Assembly: GCF_000092405.1 (NCBI RefSeq)
Contig: NC_014220.1
Coordinates: 806,001-870,000, forward strand
Reading direction: 5' to 3'
DNA length: 64,000 bases
DNA from: Syntrophothermus lipocalidus DSM 12680
GTDB lineage: Bacteria > Bacillota > Syntrophomonadia > Syntrophomonadales > Syntrophothermaceae
A program made the position numbers and the translations under genes. Positions within the stretch are counted from its first letter, which is position 1. Every line of letters begins with the position of its first letter. A model generated the notes under the pieces. The model was not told the DNA's origin and did no database searches. It saw only the letters and a list, made by a program, of their open reading frames with translations. This document shows positions 16,552-25,546 of the stretch, piece after piece.

Positions 16552-18033
16552 ATGGCGAGATTGGAGAATCTTATCAGCGGACTCGAAGTTATAGAGACTT
16601 CGGGTGACCTGGATAAGGAAATCAAAGGGGTCCAATACGATTCTCGTAAAATTGAGCCAGGTTATCTTTTTGTTTGTATTCCGGGATTCAAGGTTGACGG
16701 GCATGACTACGTTCTCCCAGCGGTGGGAGCGGGAGCCATAGCCCTTCTTGTCGAAAAACCGGTCGCAGGAACACAAGGGGTGACTGTGGTGAGGGTTAAA
16801 GATACTCGCAAAGCCCTTCCTATAGTTGCTTCCAATTTTTATGGGGCTCCTTCACGGCAATTACGATTGATAGGGGTAACCGGGACTAACGGAAAGACGA
16901 CCACCACTCATTTGATCACTTCGGTCTTAGAAGAGGCGGGGTATCAAGTGGGAATTTTAGGAACCCTTTATGCCCGCTGGAGGGGAAAGCAGGAAAGCAT
17001 GGCCCATACTACCCCCGAGTCGGTCGATCTAGAACGATTTATACGCCGGGTGGTGGACGAAGGTGGCGACTACACGGTTATGGAGGTTTCTTCCCATGCC
17101 CTGGATTTGGGCAGGGTCGATTGTTTAGACTTTGACGCGGCGGTATTTACTAACCTTACTCAGGACCATCTTGATTACCATCGTACAATGGACGATTACA
17201 GGGAAGCAAAGCTAAAACTGTTTCGCAGACTGAAGAACAAAGACGGTCACTTTGCCGTCATAAACCGGGATGATCCTTCTTGGACTGTGTTCAGAGATGC
17301 TACTCCTAGCCGGGTTGTGACTTACGGAATTACGGACGAAGCCGCGGTTAGAGCCACCGAGGTTCGAGTCGAACCCGAGGGGTCTTGTTTTACTCTAAAA
17401 TGGCCTGAAGGAGATCTGCGGTTAAGTCTCAACCTATCCGGTTGGTTCAACGTTTCCAATGCCTTGGCGGCAGCTGCCTTTGCTTTGAAAGAAGGCATTT
17501 CTCCCGAGGTTATAAAGCGGGGCCTAGAGAAGGTATCAGGAATCCCGGGAAGGTTCGAGACCGTTAAGTGTGGGCAAGACTTTACGGTCATTGTTGACTA
17601 CGCTCATACTCCCGATGGACTGGAGAATATCCTTAAGACCGCCCGGGCTATCGCGAAGAAGCGGATCATCACAGTTTTTGGCTGCGGAGGGGACAGAGAC
17701 AGAGGCAAGCGGCCGCTTATGGGGAAAATAGCTGCGGAGTGCAGCGATTTTAGTATAATAACTTCGGATAACCCTCGTAGCGAGGACCCCTTGGCTATAA
17801 TCGAAGACATAGTTACAGGAGTTAAGAAGGTTCCTAACAGCAGATACACCGTAATAGCCGATCGTAGGGTGGCCATAGGTCAGGCTATCAATATGGCCCA
17901 GGCGGAAGACATGGTTATCATAGCGGGGAAAGGGCACGAGACCTACCAGTTGTTAAAAGATGAGGTACTGCCGTTTGATGACCGGGAAGTTGCGAAGGAG
18001 TTCATAAAGGAGCGTCTTCAAAGTGTACAGTAG
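16552..18033 (+). CDS. murE: UDP-MurNAc-L-Ala-D-Glu:meso-diaminopimelate ligase
   Basis: Adds the third amino acid to the peptidoglycan precursor in the cytoplasm. It has 493 residues from ATG 16552 behind GAGGAGGCAGAG; a longer frame reaching back to 16348 overlaps the PBP gene and is rejected. ATP loop TGTNGKTTTTH, central HALDLGRVDCLDFD and the C-terminal DNPRSEDP, the signature for meso-diaminopimelate rather than lysine, so the wall is DAP-type. The murF start overlaps its end by 11 bases. Confidence 0.97.
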   Translation: MARLENLISGLEVIETSGDLDKEIKGVQYDSRKIEPGYLFVCIPGFKVDGHDYVLPAVGAGAIALLVEKPVAGTQGVTVVRVKDTRKALPIVASNFYGAPSRQLRLIGVTGTNGKTTTTHLITSVLEEAGYQVGILGTLYARWRGKQESMAHTTPESVDLERFIRRVVDEGGDYTVMEVSSHALDLGRVDCLDFDAAVFTNLTQDHLDYHRTMDDYREAKLKLFRRLKNKDGHFAVINRDDPSWTVFRDATPSRVVTYGITDEAAVRATEVRVEPEGSCFTLKWPEGDLRLSLNLSGWFNVSNALAAAAFALKEGISPEVIKRGLEKVSGIPGRFETVKCGQDFTVIVDYAHTPDGLENILKTARAIAKKRIITVFGCGGDRDRGKRPLMGKIAAECSDFSIITSDNPRSEDPLAIIEDIVTGVKKVPNSRYTVIADRRVAIGQAINMAQAEDMVIIAGKGHETYQLLKDEVLPFDDREVAKEFIKERLQSVQ

Positions 18034-19402
18034 ACTCTTGGATATTGCGCGGGCAATTGAAGGTAACATCATACAAGGCAGGCCCGATATAGAAATAACA
18101 GGCGTGAGCCTCAATTCGCGCCGCTCGGGCCACGGAGATGTCTTTTTTGCTTTAAAAGGGGATAGACATGACGGGCATGATTTCGTCCCGGAGGCCTTAA
18201 GGAACGGAGCATTAGCTGCTGTTGTCAGCCGTCCAGTGTCTTTGCCTCAGGGCCTGGGAGAGAGAGGGCTCATATTGGTTAGGGATGTGAAAAAGGCCTT
18301 GCAGATGCTAGCTCGTTGGCACCGGCAAAGGTTCAAGCTACACCTGGTTGGGGTTACTGGAAGTGTCGGTAAAACCACGACTAAAGATCTGACCGCTACC
18401 TGTTTGGAAGCGAGGTTTCAGACCCTTAAAACGGAAGGAAATTATAACAACGAAATCGGGGTTCCGCTTACCCTGCTGAGATTGGACCACAGGTATGAAG
18501 CTTGTGTGGTAGAGATGGCCATGCGTAACCTGGGTGAGATAGAAGAGTTAGCATCGATAGCTTTGCCGACGTGCGGCATCATTGTTAACGTAGAACCGGT
18601 ACATTTGGAAAATCTGGGGAGCATGGAAAGAATAGCTCAGGCCAAGTGCGAGTTATTTAAGTATGTGGACGAGCGGGGATTCGTTGCCATTAATGGTGAC
18701 AATCCTCTACTGGTTGAAGCGGCTGAAAAGTATGCGGTCAAAAAGGTTCGCTTTGGGTGGGGTGCAAACTGTGATGACCGCCTGCTGGATGTGAATTCTT
18801 CCAGCGAGGAGACCAGGATAAAAGCGAGCCTCGCCGGGCAGGCGGCAGAGTTTTGTCTGCCTTTCCCAGGTTCGCATCTTGCTTATAATGTCATTGCAGC
18901 AGCAGGGGTTGCCGTGCGCCTAGGGGTAGACCTGGCGGATATCCAGTCTAAAATACGTTCTTTTTCCCCTTCCAGCCGGAGGTTGAACATCAAAACTGGG
19001 CTGGGAGGTATTACCATCATCGACGATTGCTACAACGCTAACCCAGTATCGATGAAAGCGGGGTTGGAAGTGTTATCGGATGTTGCAGCCGGCCGCTATA
19101 GAGTTGCTGTGCTGGGTGATATGTATGAATTGGGCAGTTATGAGGTACAGGGGCACCGAGAGGTTGGCTACAAAGCGGCTGAGCTTGGTGTAGAGCGTTT
19201 GGTAACCGTTGGGGAGTTGGCCAGGCATATTGGGGAGGCGGCGAAAGAAGCCGGTTTGGACAAGGAGAGGATACTGCATTTTTCTGATAAAGAACTGGCA
19301 ATCGCTTATTTGAAGTCAGACTTGCCGGCGGAGGCTGTAGTATTGATCAAGGCTTCCCGGGGTATGCACATGGAAGACATAGTACAAGAGTTAGAGGTTT
19401 GA
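18023..19402 (+). CDS. murF: UDP-MurNAc-tripeptide:D-alanyl-D-alanine ligase
   Basis: Adds D-Ala-D-Ala to complete the pentapeptide. It has 459 residues from GTG 18023, which lies within the end of murE (11-base overlap, coupled translation). It shows the N-terminal FFALKGDRHDGHDF uridine-binding motif, the ATP loop GVTGSVGKTTTKD, the Mur ligase pattern YNNEIGVPLTLL, and DDCYNANPVSMKAGL in the C-terminal part. Confidence 0.97.
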   Translation: MYSRLLDIARAIEGNIIQGRPDIEITGVSLNSRRSGHGDVFFALKGDRHDGHDFVPEALRNGALAAVVSRPVSLPQGLGERGLILVRDVKKALQMLARWHRQRFKLHLVGVTGSVGKTTTKDLTATCLEARFQTLKTEGNYNNEIGVPLTLLRLDHRYEACVVEMAMRNLGEIEELASIALPTCGIIVNVEPVHLENLGSMERIAQAKCELFKYVDERGFVAINGDNPLLVEAAEKYAVKKVRFGWGANCDDRLLDVNSSSEETRIKASLAGQAAEFCLPFPGSHLAYNVIAAAGVAVRLGVDLADIQSKIRSFSPSSRRLNIKTGLGGITIIDDCYNANPVSMKAGLEVLSDVAAGRYRVAVLGDMYELGSYEVQGHREVGYKAAELGVERLVTVGELARHIGEAAKEAGLDKERILHFSDKELAIAYLKSDLPAEAVVLIKASRGMHMEDIVQELEV

Positions 19403-19440
19403 GCAATTTAAGCGATTGGAGCAGGGCGGAGGTTTTGTCG

Positions 19441-20415
19441 GTGCATGGGATTGTGACAGACACGGTGGTAGCTGCCGGGATATCGATCCTTATCTGTGTG
19501 GTGATGGGACCCTTTGTCATCCCGCTTCTGCGCAGACTCAGAGCTGGACAGAGTATCAGGGATGACGGGCCTAAACGTCATTTGGCTAAAGCCGGTACCC
19601 CTACTATGGGGGGCATTATGATGATCACGGCAGTCTTATTCGCTTCCCTTATCCTGGCAGGGAATAGTCTTGAGGTGCTGGCTTGTGTGCTGGTTACAGT
19701 GGCTTTTGGAGCCGTGGGATTCTGGGACGATTACATTAAAGTGGTGCTGAAAAGATCCCTCGGTTTAAGGGCGCGAGAAAAACTTGGCCTGCAACTGCTC
19801 ATTAGCTTGATATTCGGATTCATACTGGTTGTGGTCCTGGGAAGAGGAACCGAGGTGGCAGTTCCTTTTACCGGCTTCGGTGTTGAGCTGGGACCTTTTT
19901 ATATGGTACTGCTAGTTTTGGTATTAATCAGCACTGCCAATGCCGTAAACCTCACCGACGGGTTAGATGGATTAGCGGCCGGAGTAACCTTTTTTGTGGC
20001 TTTGGGGTATGTGGTAATAAGTATTGCAACTTCTCATTTCAGCCTGGCCGTTTTTTCGGGTGCTCTAGCCGGGGCCTGTCTCGGATTTCTGATCTTTAAC
20101 CATTATCCTGCTCGTGTGTTCATGGGTGACACTGGGTCAATGGCCTTGGGAGGGGCGGTTGCCGCTCTAGCTGCTATTACTAAGTCTGAGATAGCCCTTC
20201 TGGTCATCGGGGGGCTATATGTACTGGAAGCCTTGAGTGTTATAGTTCAGGTGCTATCTTTTCAGCTGACTGGCCGGCGTGTCTTTTTAATGGCTCCTTT
20301 GCACCACCATTTTGAGCTCAAGGGTTGGTCGGAGGCAAAAGTGGTTTTGGTTTTTTGGACAGTATCGCTTGCTTTTGTGGTGCTGGGACTACTAGGTTTT
20401 AGAAACCTGGGGTAG
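19441..20415 (+). CDS. mraY: Phospho-N-acetylmuramoyl-pentapeptide transferase
   Basis: Membrane enzyme that transfers phospho-MurNAc-pentapeptide to undecaprenyl phosphate, making lipid I. It has 324 residues, the same as typical Bacillus MraY, from GTG 19441 eight bases after GGAGG at 19428-19432; TTG 19399 is in frame but adds a hydrophilic lead. About ten membrane helices are seen. Active-site motifs are KAGTPTMGG, the aspartate pair FWDDYIKV, NAVNLTDGLDGLA, FNHYPARVFMGDTGS and the cytosolic APLHHHFEL. Confidence 0.97.
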   Translation: MHGIVTDTVVAAGISILICVVMGPFVIPLLRRLRAGQSIRDDGPKRHLAKAGTPTMGGIMMITAVLFASLILAGNSLEVLACVLVTVAFGAVGFWDDYIKVVLKRSLGLRAREKLGLQLLISLIFGFILVVVLGRGTEVAVPFTGFGVELGPFYMVLLVLVLISTANAVNLTDGLDGLAAGVTFFVALGYVVISIATSHFSLAVFSGALAGACLGFLIFNHYPARVFMGDTGSMALGGAVAALAAITKSEIALLVIGGLYVLEALSVIVQVLSFQLTGRRVFLMAPLHHHFELKGWSEAKVVLVFWTVSLAFVVLGLLGFRNLG

Positions 20416-20430
20416 GGGTGACTTTGTACG

Positions 20431-21801
20431 ATGAAAATCAGGGGTAAAAAGTTTATTGTAATAGGTTTGGCTAAAAGCGGGGTAGCTGTTGCCCGGACGC
20501 TGGCCCGAAGAGGAGGAAGGGTTACGGTTTATGATCAGAAGGCAGAAGAGCAGCTAGGAAAAGCTTTGGCAGAGCTGGCGGAATTCGACGTGAAAAAGGT
20601 GCTAGGAGAAGAACTGACGATTAAGCCAGGGGAGTATGACTTGGCGGTGGTTAGTCCCGGGGTATCCATGGACGCGGAAGTGGTACGGAGGGTGATTGAA
20701 GCGGGTACTCCGGTCATAGGAGAGATCGAGCTGGCTTACCATTTGAAAAACGATGCAGTAGAAATAGTAGCAATAACCGGGACCAACGGAAAAACGACTA
20801 CTACAGCTTTTGTAGCAGAGATACTCGACAAATCTGGTGTCAATACCGCTGCATGTGGTAACATCGGGGTTCCGTTGATATCGGTTATTGACGAGATAGA
20901 GCATGGGGTAGTCTCGGTAGAGGTTTCGAGCTTCCAGTTGGAGACGATCAGGGAGTTTCACCCTCGAGTAGCGGCTGTACTAAACATAACCCCCGATCAT
21001 CTCGACCGTCACGGTACTATGGAACAATACGTGGAAGCCAAAGCCAAGATTTTGAGCAATCAGGGTCCGGACGATTTTTCGGTGTTGAACTACGAAGATG
21101 CCTGGGTTAGGAGACTGAAAACTGAAGCCAAGTCTCAAGTCATCTTTTTCTCTACAGCCCGGAGGTTGCCTCGCGGGGTTTATGTGGAAGATGGTAAAAT
21201 AAAGGCCCGGTTGTACGATGATGAGGTAGTTATCTGTCCGAGGGAGAATGTTGCCCTACGCGGGGAGCACAACCTTGAAAACGTGCTGTGCGCTGTCGGG
21301 ATAGCCATAGCTCTGGGTGTTAAACCAGATACTATCGCGGACACTTTGCGTAGTTTCAAGGGAGTGAGGCACCGGCTGGAAGAAGTCAGGCGAGTCAATG
21401 GTGTGCTCTATGTAAACGACTCAAAAGGTACTAACCCAGAATCGACCATTAAGGCCCTGCAGGCGTTTCAGGAACCGGTGATCCTTATTGCCGGAGGAAG
21501 AAACAAAGGGGCGGATTTCACTGTCTTGTCCCGGGTGATAAAGGATAAAGTCAGGCACCTGGTGTTGGTGGGTGAAGCCAGTCTTCTAATCAGGGAAAAA
21601 GTACTGGAACAGGGATTTCAGCATATAGATGTGGCGAAAAGCTTCGAAGAGGCTGTTTATAGAGCAAAAGAATTGGCCCGGCCCGGGGACGTAGTCTTAC
21701 TATCTCCAGCCTGTGCGAGCTGGGACATGTTCAACAGTTTCGAAGAGCGAGGAGATCTGTTTTGCCAACTGGTAAATTCCCTGGAGGAGGAACGGGTTTG
21801 A
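20431..21801 (+). CDS. murD: UDP-MurNAc-L-Ala:D-glutamate ligase
   Basis: Adds D-Glu to UDP-MurNAc-L-Ala. It has 456 residues with an N-terminal Rossmann-like uridine-binding domain (IGLAKSGVAVARTLARRG), the ATP loop TGTNGKTTTTAF, the NITPDHLDRHGTMEQY signature and a C-terminal domain with NDSKGTNPEST and LLSPACASWDMF. Its stop overlaps the TTG start of ftsW by 4 bases. Confidence 0.97.
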   Translation: MKIRGKKFIVIGLAKSGVAVARTLARRGGRVTVYDQKAEEQLGKALAELAEFDVKKVLGEELTIKPGEYDLAVVSPGVSMDAEVVRRVIEAGTPVIGEIELAYHLKNDAVEIVAITGTNGKTTTTAFVAEILDKSGVNTAACGNIGVPLISVIDEIEHGVVSVEVSSFQLETIREFHPRVAAVLNITPDHLDRHGTMEQYVEAKAKILSNQGPDDFSVLNYEDAWVRRLKTEAKSQVIFFSTARRLPRGVYVEDGKIKARLYDDEVVICPRENVALRGEHNLENVLCAVGIAIALGVKPDTIADTLRSFKGVRHRLEEVRRVNGVLYVNDSKGTNPESTIKALQAFQEPVILIAGGRNKGADFTVLSRVIKDKVRHLVLVGEASLLIREKVLEQGFQHIDVAKSFEEAVYRAKELARPGDVVLLSPACASWDMFNSFEERGDLFCQLVNSLEEERV

Positions 21802-22892
21802 GAAGGAAACAAGGGCCTCCAGACTTTGTTCTTTTCATAACCACGCTGATGCTGATAGCTATAGGCGTAATAATGGTCTTTAGCTCCAGTTCGGTTACCG
21901 CCAACGTGCGCTATCACGATCCCTATTATTTTTTTAAACGCCAGGTTTTATGGGTGGCAATTGCTTTGCCGGTCATGTGGGTAGTCACCAAGATAAACTA
22001 TTCGCGGCTAAAGGACTTAGCAGTTCCAGCCCTAATAGTGGCGTTGGTATGTTTGATACTGGTTCTGTTCACTCCTTCGGTAAAGGGCTCGACCCGCTGG
22101 TTGGGCGTAGGGTTCTTGAGGTTTAACCCGTCTGAGATGGCCAAACTGTGCCTGGTGCTGTTTCTAGCCTCAAGCCTTAGCCAAAATACGGAGAGATTGT
22201 CTTCTCTAACCCGAGGTATTTTCCCTTATGTGCTATTTATCGGAGTCATTTGCTTGTTAGTTATGATGCAACCCGATTTAGGCACCACTTTTATCATCCT
22301 GGTTACCGCTTTGACCATGCTGGCCATGGCCGGGGCCCGGATGACTCATATGGGTCTATTAGGGATGGCCGGAGCCGTTTTGGTGGCAGTTGCTATTTTT
22401 TTCGAGAGCTACCGGCTCAAGCGGTTTCTTGCCTTCCTTGATCCCTGGAAGGATCCGAGTGGCTCCGGTTTTCAGACCATCCAATCCTTGTACGCTCTGG
22501 GCTCTGGGGGTTTGTTCGGGATGGGGCTGGGGCGCAGCCGCCAAAAATTCTTTTACCTGCCGGAACAGCACACGGATTTCATTTTCGCTATACTGGGGGA
22601 GGAATTGGGTTTTCTCGGAACCAGTCTGGTTTTAATGTTGTTCCTGTTGCTGGCCTGGAGAGGTTATAGAATTGCCTTGAACGCTCCAGATAATTTCGGG
22701 GCACTGCTGGCAGCCGGCATAACCACCATGATTGTGTTTCAAGCGGCGGTGAATATAGGAGTGGTTTCAGGAGTCCTACCGGTGACAGGAATACCACTAC
22801 CTTTTATTAGTTATGGCGGATCATCTTTGCTTTTTATTCTAATAGGGGTAGGACTTTTATTGAACATCTCTCGTTACGCCGGTTACCGTTGA
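21798..22892 (+). CDS. ftsW: SEDS-family glycosyltransferase FtsW/SpoVE
   Basis: Polytopic membrane enzyme that polymerises lipid II into glycan strands with a partner class B PBP. It has 364 residues from TTG 21798, seven bases after GGAGGAGG; the first ATG upstream (21762) lies inside murD. About ten helices are present, with family marks STRWLGVGFLRFNPSEMAK, QPDLGTTF, GLGRSRQKFFYLPEQHTDFI and the end motif PLPFISYGGSSLL. Position between murD and murG is canonical. In a sporulating Firmicute with SpoVD in the same operon it could be SpoVE, FtsW or both. Confidence 0.94.
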   Translation: MRRKQGPPDFVLFITTLMLIAIGVIMVFSSSSVTANVRYHDPYYFFKRQVLWVAIALPVMWVVTKINYSRLKDLAVPALIVALVCLILVLFTPSVKGSTRWLGVGFLRFNPSEMAKLCLVLFLASSLSQNTERLSSLTRGIFPYVLFIGVICLLVMMQPDLGTTFIILVTALTMLAMAGARMTHMGLLGMAGAVLVAVAIFFESYRLKRFLAFLDPWKDPSGSGFQTIQSLYALGSGGLFGMGLGRSRQKFFYLPEQHTDFIFAILGEELGFLGTSLVLMLFLLLAWRGYRIALNAPDNFGALLAAGITTMIVFQAAVNIGVVSGVLPVTGIPLPFISYGGSSLLFILIGVGLLLNISRYAGYR

Positions 22893-22906
22893 GTGAGGTG
22901 AGTGAA

Positions 22907-24007
22907 TTGAAGATGGTGATAGCAGGGGGGGGAACCGGAGGACATCTATACCCGGCTCTGGCGATCGCCAGAGGGGTGAAAGCGAAGGTTCCCTCTATTA
23001 ATGTGCTCTTCATAGGCACTAAGAAAGGGTTGGAGAGCAGGATTATCCCGCAAACCGAATTCCGGTTACAAACCATAGATATAGAGGGATTGAATCGGAA
23101 CTCAATGCTTAAAGCGGTTCGTTCCTTACTAAAGGTCCCGCAAGGATTCTGGCAAGCCTGGACGATTCTCAGGGATTTTGCACCGGACGTGGTGGTAGGA
23201 ACTGGGGGATACGTGTCTTACCCGGTTGTGATGGCAGCGAATCTTATGGGTATTAAGACGGTTATTCACGAGCAAAACGCTTTTCCCGGCTTGGCCAACA
23301 GGCTGTTAGCCAAGAGAGCTGACTGGGTCTTGCTGAGTTTTGAAGAGGCTAGAAAGTACTTGCAGGCCAGAAGGGTGGTAGTAACCGGGCTCCCGGTTCG
23401 CAGCGAAATCATGGAAACCACCAAGAAACAAGGACTTGAGCAGTTCGGTTTTTCGCCCTCAGTCTTTACTTTGGTGGCGTTTGGAGGCAGCTTGGGGGCG
23501 GCAAGCATCAATTCAGCCATGTTACAGGTGGTTGAACGATATATAATGGAAAAAGTACAAATATTATGGATAACTGGCGAAAACGGGTATCAGAATATAA
23601 AAGACAACATAGCTCCTGCAGTGTGGGAAAGCGCGACCTTGAGGCTGAGACTTCTTCCTTATTTGCAGCAAATGGAGTACGCTTTGGCTGCTGCTGATTT
23701 GGCTGTTTGCCGGGCCGGTGCCGCTACCCTATCTGAGCTTGCAGTGGTAGGCTTACCGGCGATACTGGTTCCCTACCCGTATTCTGCTGAAAATCACCAG
23801 GAAAAAAATGCTCGAAGCCTTGCAGCTAGAGGAGCAGCCGAGGTGATAATTGACGAGTTTCTGGACGGAGATGTACTGTTTAAGAAGATAGAAGAATTGA
23901 GAAATAATCCGGTAAGATTAAAAGAAATGTCTGCCAAGATGAAAGCGCAAGGCAAACCAGAAGCTCTCGCCCAGATAGTTGATATAGTTGTTAGTTGCTT
24001 GCATTGA
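22907..24007 (+). CDS. murG: UDP-GlcNAc:lipid I N-acetylglucosaminyltransferase
   Basis: Peripheral membrane GT28 enzyme that turns lipid I into lipid II. It has 366 residues from TTG 22907, placed after GAGGTGA, giving the natural beginning LKMVIAGGGTGGH; TTG 22889 is an in-frame alternative. Glycine-rich loops GGGTGGHLYPALA, GTGGYVSYP and FGGSLGAASIN, plus the UDP-GlcNAc motif CRAGAATLSELAVVGLPAILVPYP are all present. Confidence 0.96.
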   Translation: MKMVIAGGGTGGHLYPALAIARGVKAKVPSINVLFIGTKKGLESRIIPQTEFRLQTIDIEGLNRNSMLKAVRSLLKVPQGFWQAWTILRDFAPDVVVGTGGYVSYPVVMAANLMGIKTVIHEQNAFPGLANRLLAKRADWVLLSFEEARKYLQARRVVVTGLPVRSEIMETTKKQGLEQFGFSPSVFTLVAFGGSLGAASINSAMLQVVERYIMEKVQILWITGENGYQNIKDNIAPAVWESATLRLRLLPYLQQMEYALAAADLAVCRAGAATLSELAVVGLPAILVPYPYSAENHQEKNARSLAARGAAEVIIDEFLDGDVLFKKIEELRNNPVRLKEMSAKMKAQGKPEALAQIVDIVVSCLH

Positions 24008-24139
24008 CTATTTATTGTGGATTTTGCGAGGACAAGTTTACTGTAACCATTTCTATTAGTTTCGCATACTATACATTGAAAATCACATTGAAAATCTAGC
24101 AGAATAGGTTAATCCGTATCTTGAAGGAGATGAAACGAA
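24008..24139. other. murG-murC spacer with a 12-base tandem duplication
   Basis: A 132-base break in an otherwise tight operon. It contains ACATTGAAAATC twice in tandem (24073-24084 and 24085-24096). A weak -10-like TACTAT lies at 24067-24072 without a convincing -35. No terminator hairpin is seen. Confidence 0.5.
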
Positions 24140-25525
24140 GTGACCGTCACAGGGAAACGGATTCATATGGTAGGCATAGGTGGGGCAGGGATGAGCGGTA
24201 TTGCCGTAGTTTTGCACGAGATGGGAGCCTGTGTATCCGGATCAGACCTGCGCAAAAGTGAAGTGACCAAAATCTTAGAGGAAAGAGGCATAAAGGTATA
24301 TACAGGGCATGCCGAGGGTTTTCTTTCGCCGAAAACGGAGCTGGTAGTGGTGTCTTCCGCTATACCGCCTGATAACCCCGAGATTCAGGCTGCCAAACGG
24401 TTGGGCATTCCTGTCATCAAAAGGGGTGAGATGCTGGCGTTACTCTCGAATAAATACCGAGGAATAGCCATAGCAGGAGCCCACGGTAAGACCACGACTA
24501 CTTCCATGATCTCGTTGGTGCTCGAAGACAACGGTTTGGATCCGACTTTTATCATCGGAGGCCAGATGCAGCGAAGCCTTGTCAACGCTAAATTGGGGCG
24601 GGGAGAGTTGTTCGTGGCTGAGGCCGACGAAAGTGACGCTTCGTTTCTTCGCCTTCACCCTCACGTCGCCGTCGTGACTAATGTTGAGGATGATCACCTG
24701 GATTATTACCAATCAGAGGAAAACATTCGGTCCGCTTTCCAACAGTTTGTAAACCAGGTTTTACCTGAAGGGTTTGCAGTTTTGTTTTCGGGAGACAGAT
24801 TTCTGGCAGGGCTCAAACAGAAAAGCCGGGCTCGTCTCGTCTATTATGGATTTGACGACAACAGTGATTATTTCTGCCGCGAAATCAGAGCTTGTGGTAT
24901 CGGTTCGGCTTTCAAAGCCTATTGCCGGGGGCAGATGCTGGGAGACGTGTATCTCAAGGTACCAGGGATTCACAATGTGCTTAATGCCATGGCTGCTATC
25001 GCCGTAGGATGTGAGGTGGGGGTTAATTTCGAAGGGATAACGAGGGCCTTGGGGGGTTTTTTGGGGGCCAAGAGACGTTTCGAGGTTGTAGGCAAACTTA
25101 ACGGAATAACCGTAATCGATGATTACGCCCACCACCCTACCGAGATAAAGGCTACGATTCTTGCGGCTCGTCAGTTTCATAGAAGCCGCCTTATTGTTAT
25201 CTTTCAACCTCACCGGTATACCAGGACAAAATTGCTGGGTCACCAATTCGGTCCGGCGTTTCAAGGGTCAGATATGGTGATCATCACTGACGTTTACGGG
25301 GCGGGAGAAGTACCTATTCCTGGAGTTACCGGTGAACTTATCTACAAGTCAGCAGTGGCTGAGGGATGCAATGCGGTGTACATCCCGGCGAAAAACGAGG
25401 TAGTCGACTATGTGGCCAAGCAGTTGAAGTCAGATGATTTGGTAATTACCATGGGCGCGGGGGATATCTGGCAGACTGGAGTTAAGCTGGTGCAGGAATT
25501 GAGTCAACTGATCCCGCAAGCATGA
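24140..25525 (+). CDS. murC: UDP-N-acetylmuramate:L-alanine ligase
   Basis: First of the Mur amino-acid ligases, adding L-Ala to UDP-MurNAc. It has 461 residues from GTG 24140 behind AAGGAGATGAA. HMVGIGGAGMSGIA forms the N-terminal uridine-binding loop, AGAHGKTTTTSM is the ATP loop, then EADESDASFL, NVEDDHLDYY and DDYAHHPTEIKAT. Separated from murG by 132 bases and followed by murA after 21 bases. The murB gene that often sits here is absent. Confidence 0.97.
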   Translation: MTVTGKRIHMVGIGGAGMSGIAVVLHEMGACVSGSDLRKSEVTKILEERGIKVYTGHAEGFLSPKTELVVVSSAIPPDNPEIQAAKRLGIPVIKRGEMLALLSNKYRGIAIAGAHGKTTTTSMISLVLEDNGLDPTFIIGGQMQRSLVNAKLGRGELFVAEADESDASFLRLHPHVAVVTNVEDDHLDYYQSEENIRSAFQQFVNQVLPEGFAVLFSGDRFLAGLKQKSRARLVYYGFDDNSDYFCREIRACGIGSAFKAYCRGQMLGDVYLKVPGIHNVLNAMAAIAVGCEVGVNFEGITRALGGFLGAKRRFEVVGKLNGITVIDDYAHHPTEIKATILAARQFHRSRLIVIFQPHRYTRTKLLGHQFGPAFQGSDMVIITDVYGAGEVPIPGVTGELIYKSAVAEGCNAVYIPAKNEVVDYVAKQLKSDDLVITMGAGDIWQTGVKLVQELSQLIPQA

Positions 25526-25546
25526 GCTTAGCGGAGGTGCAGTCGA

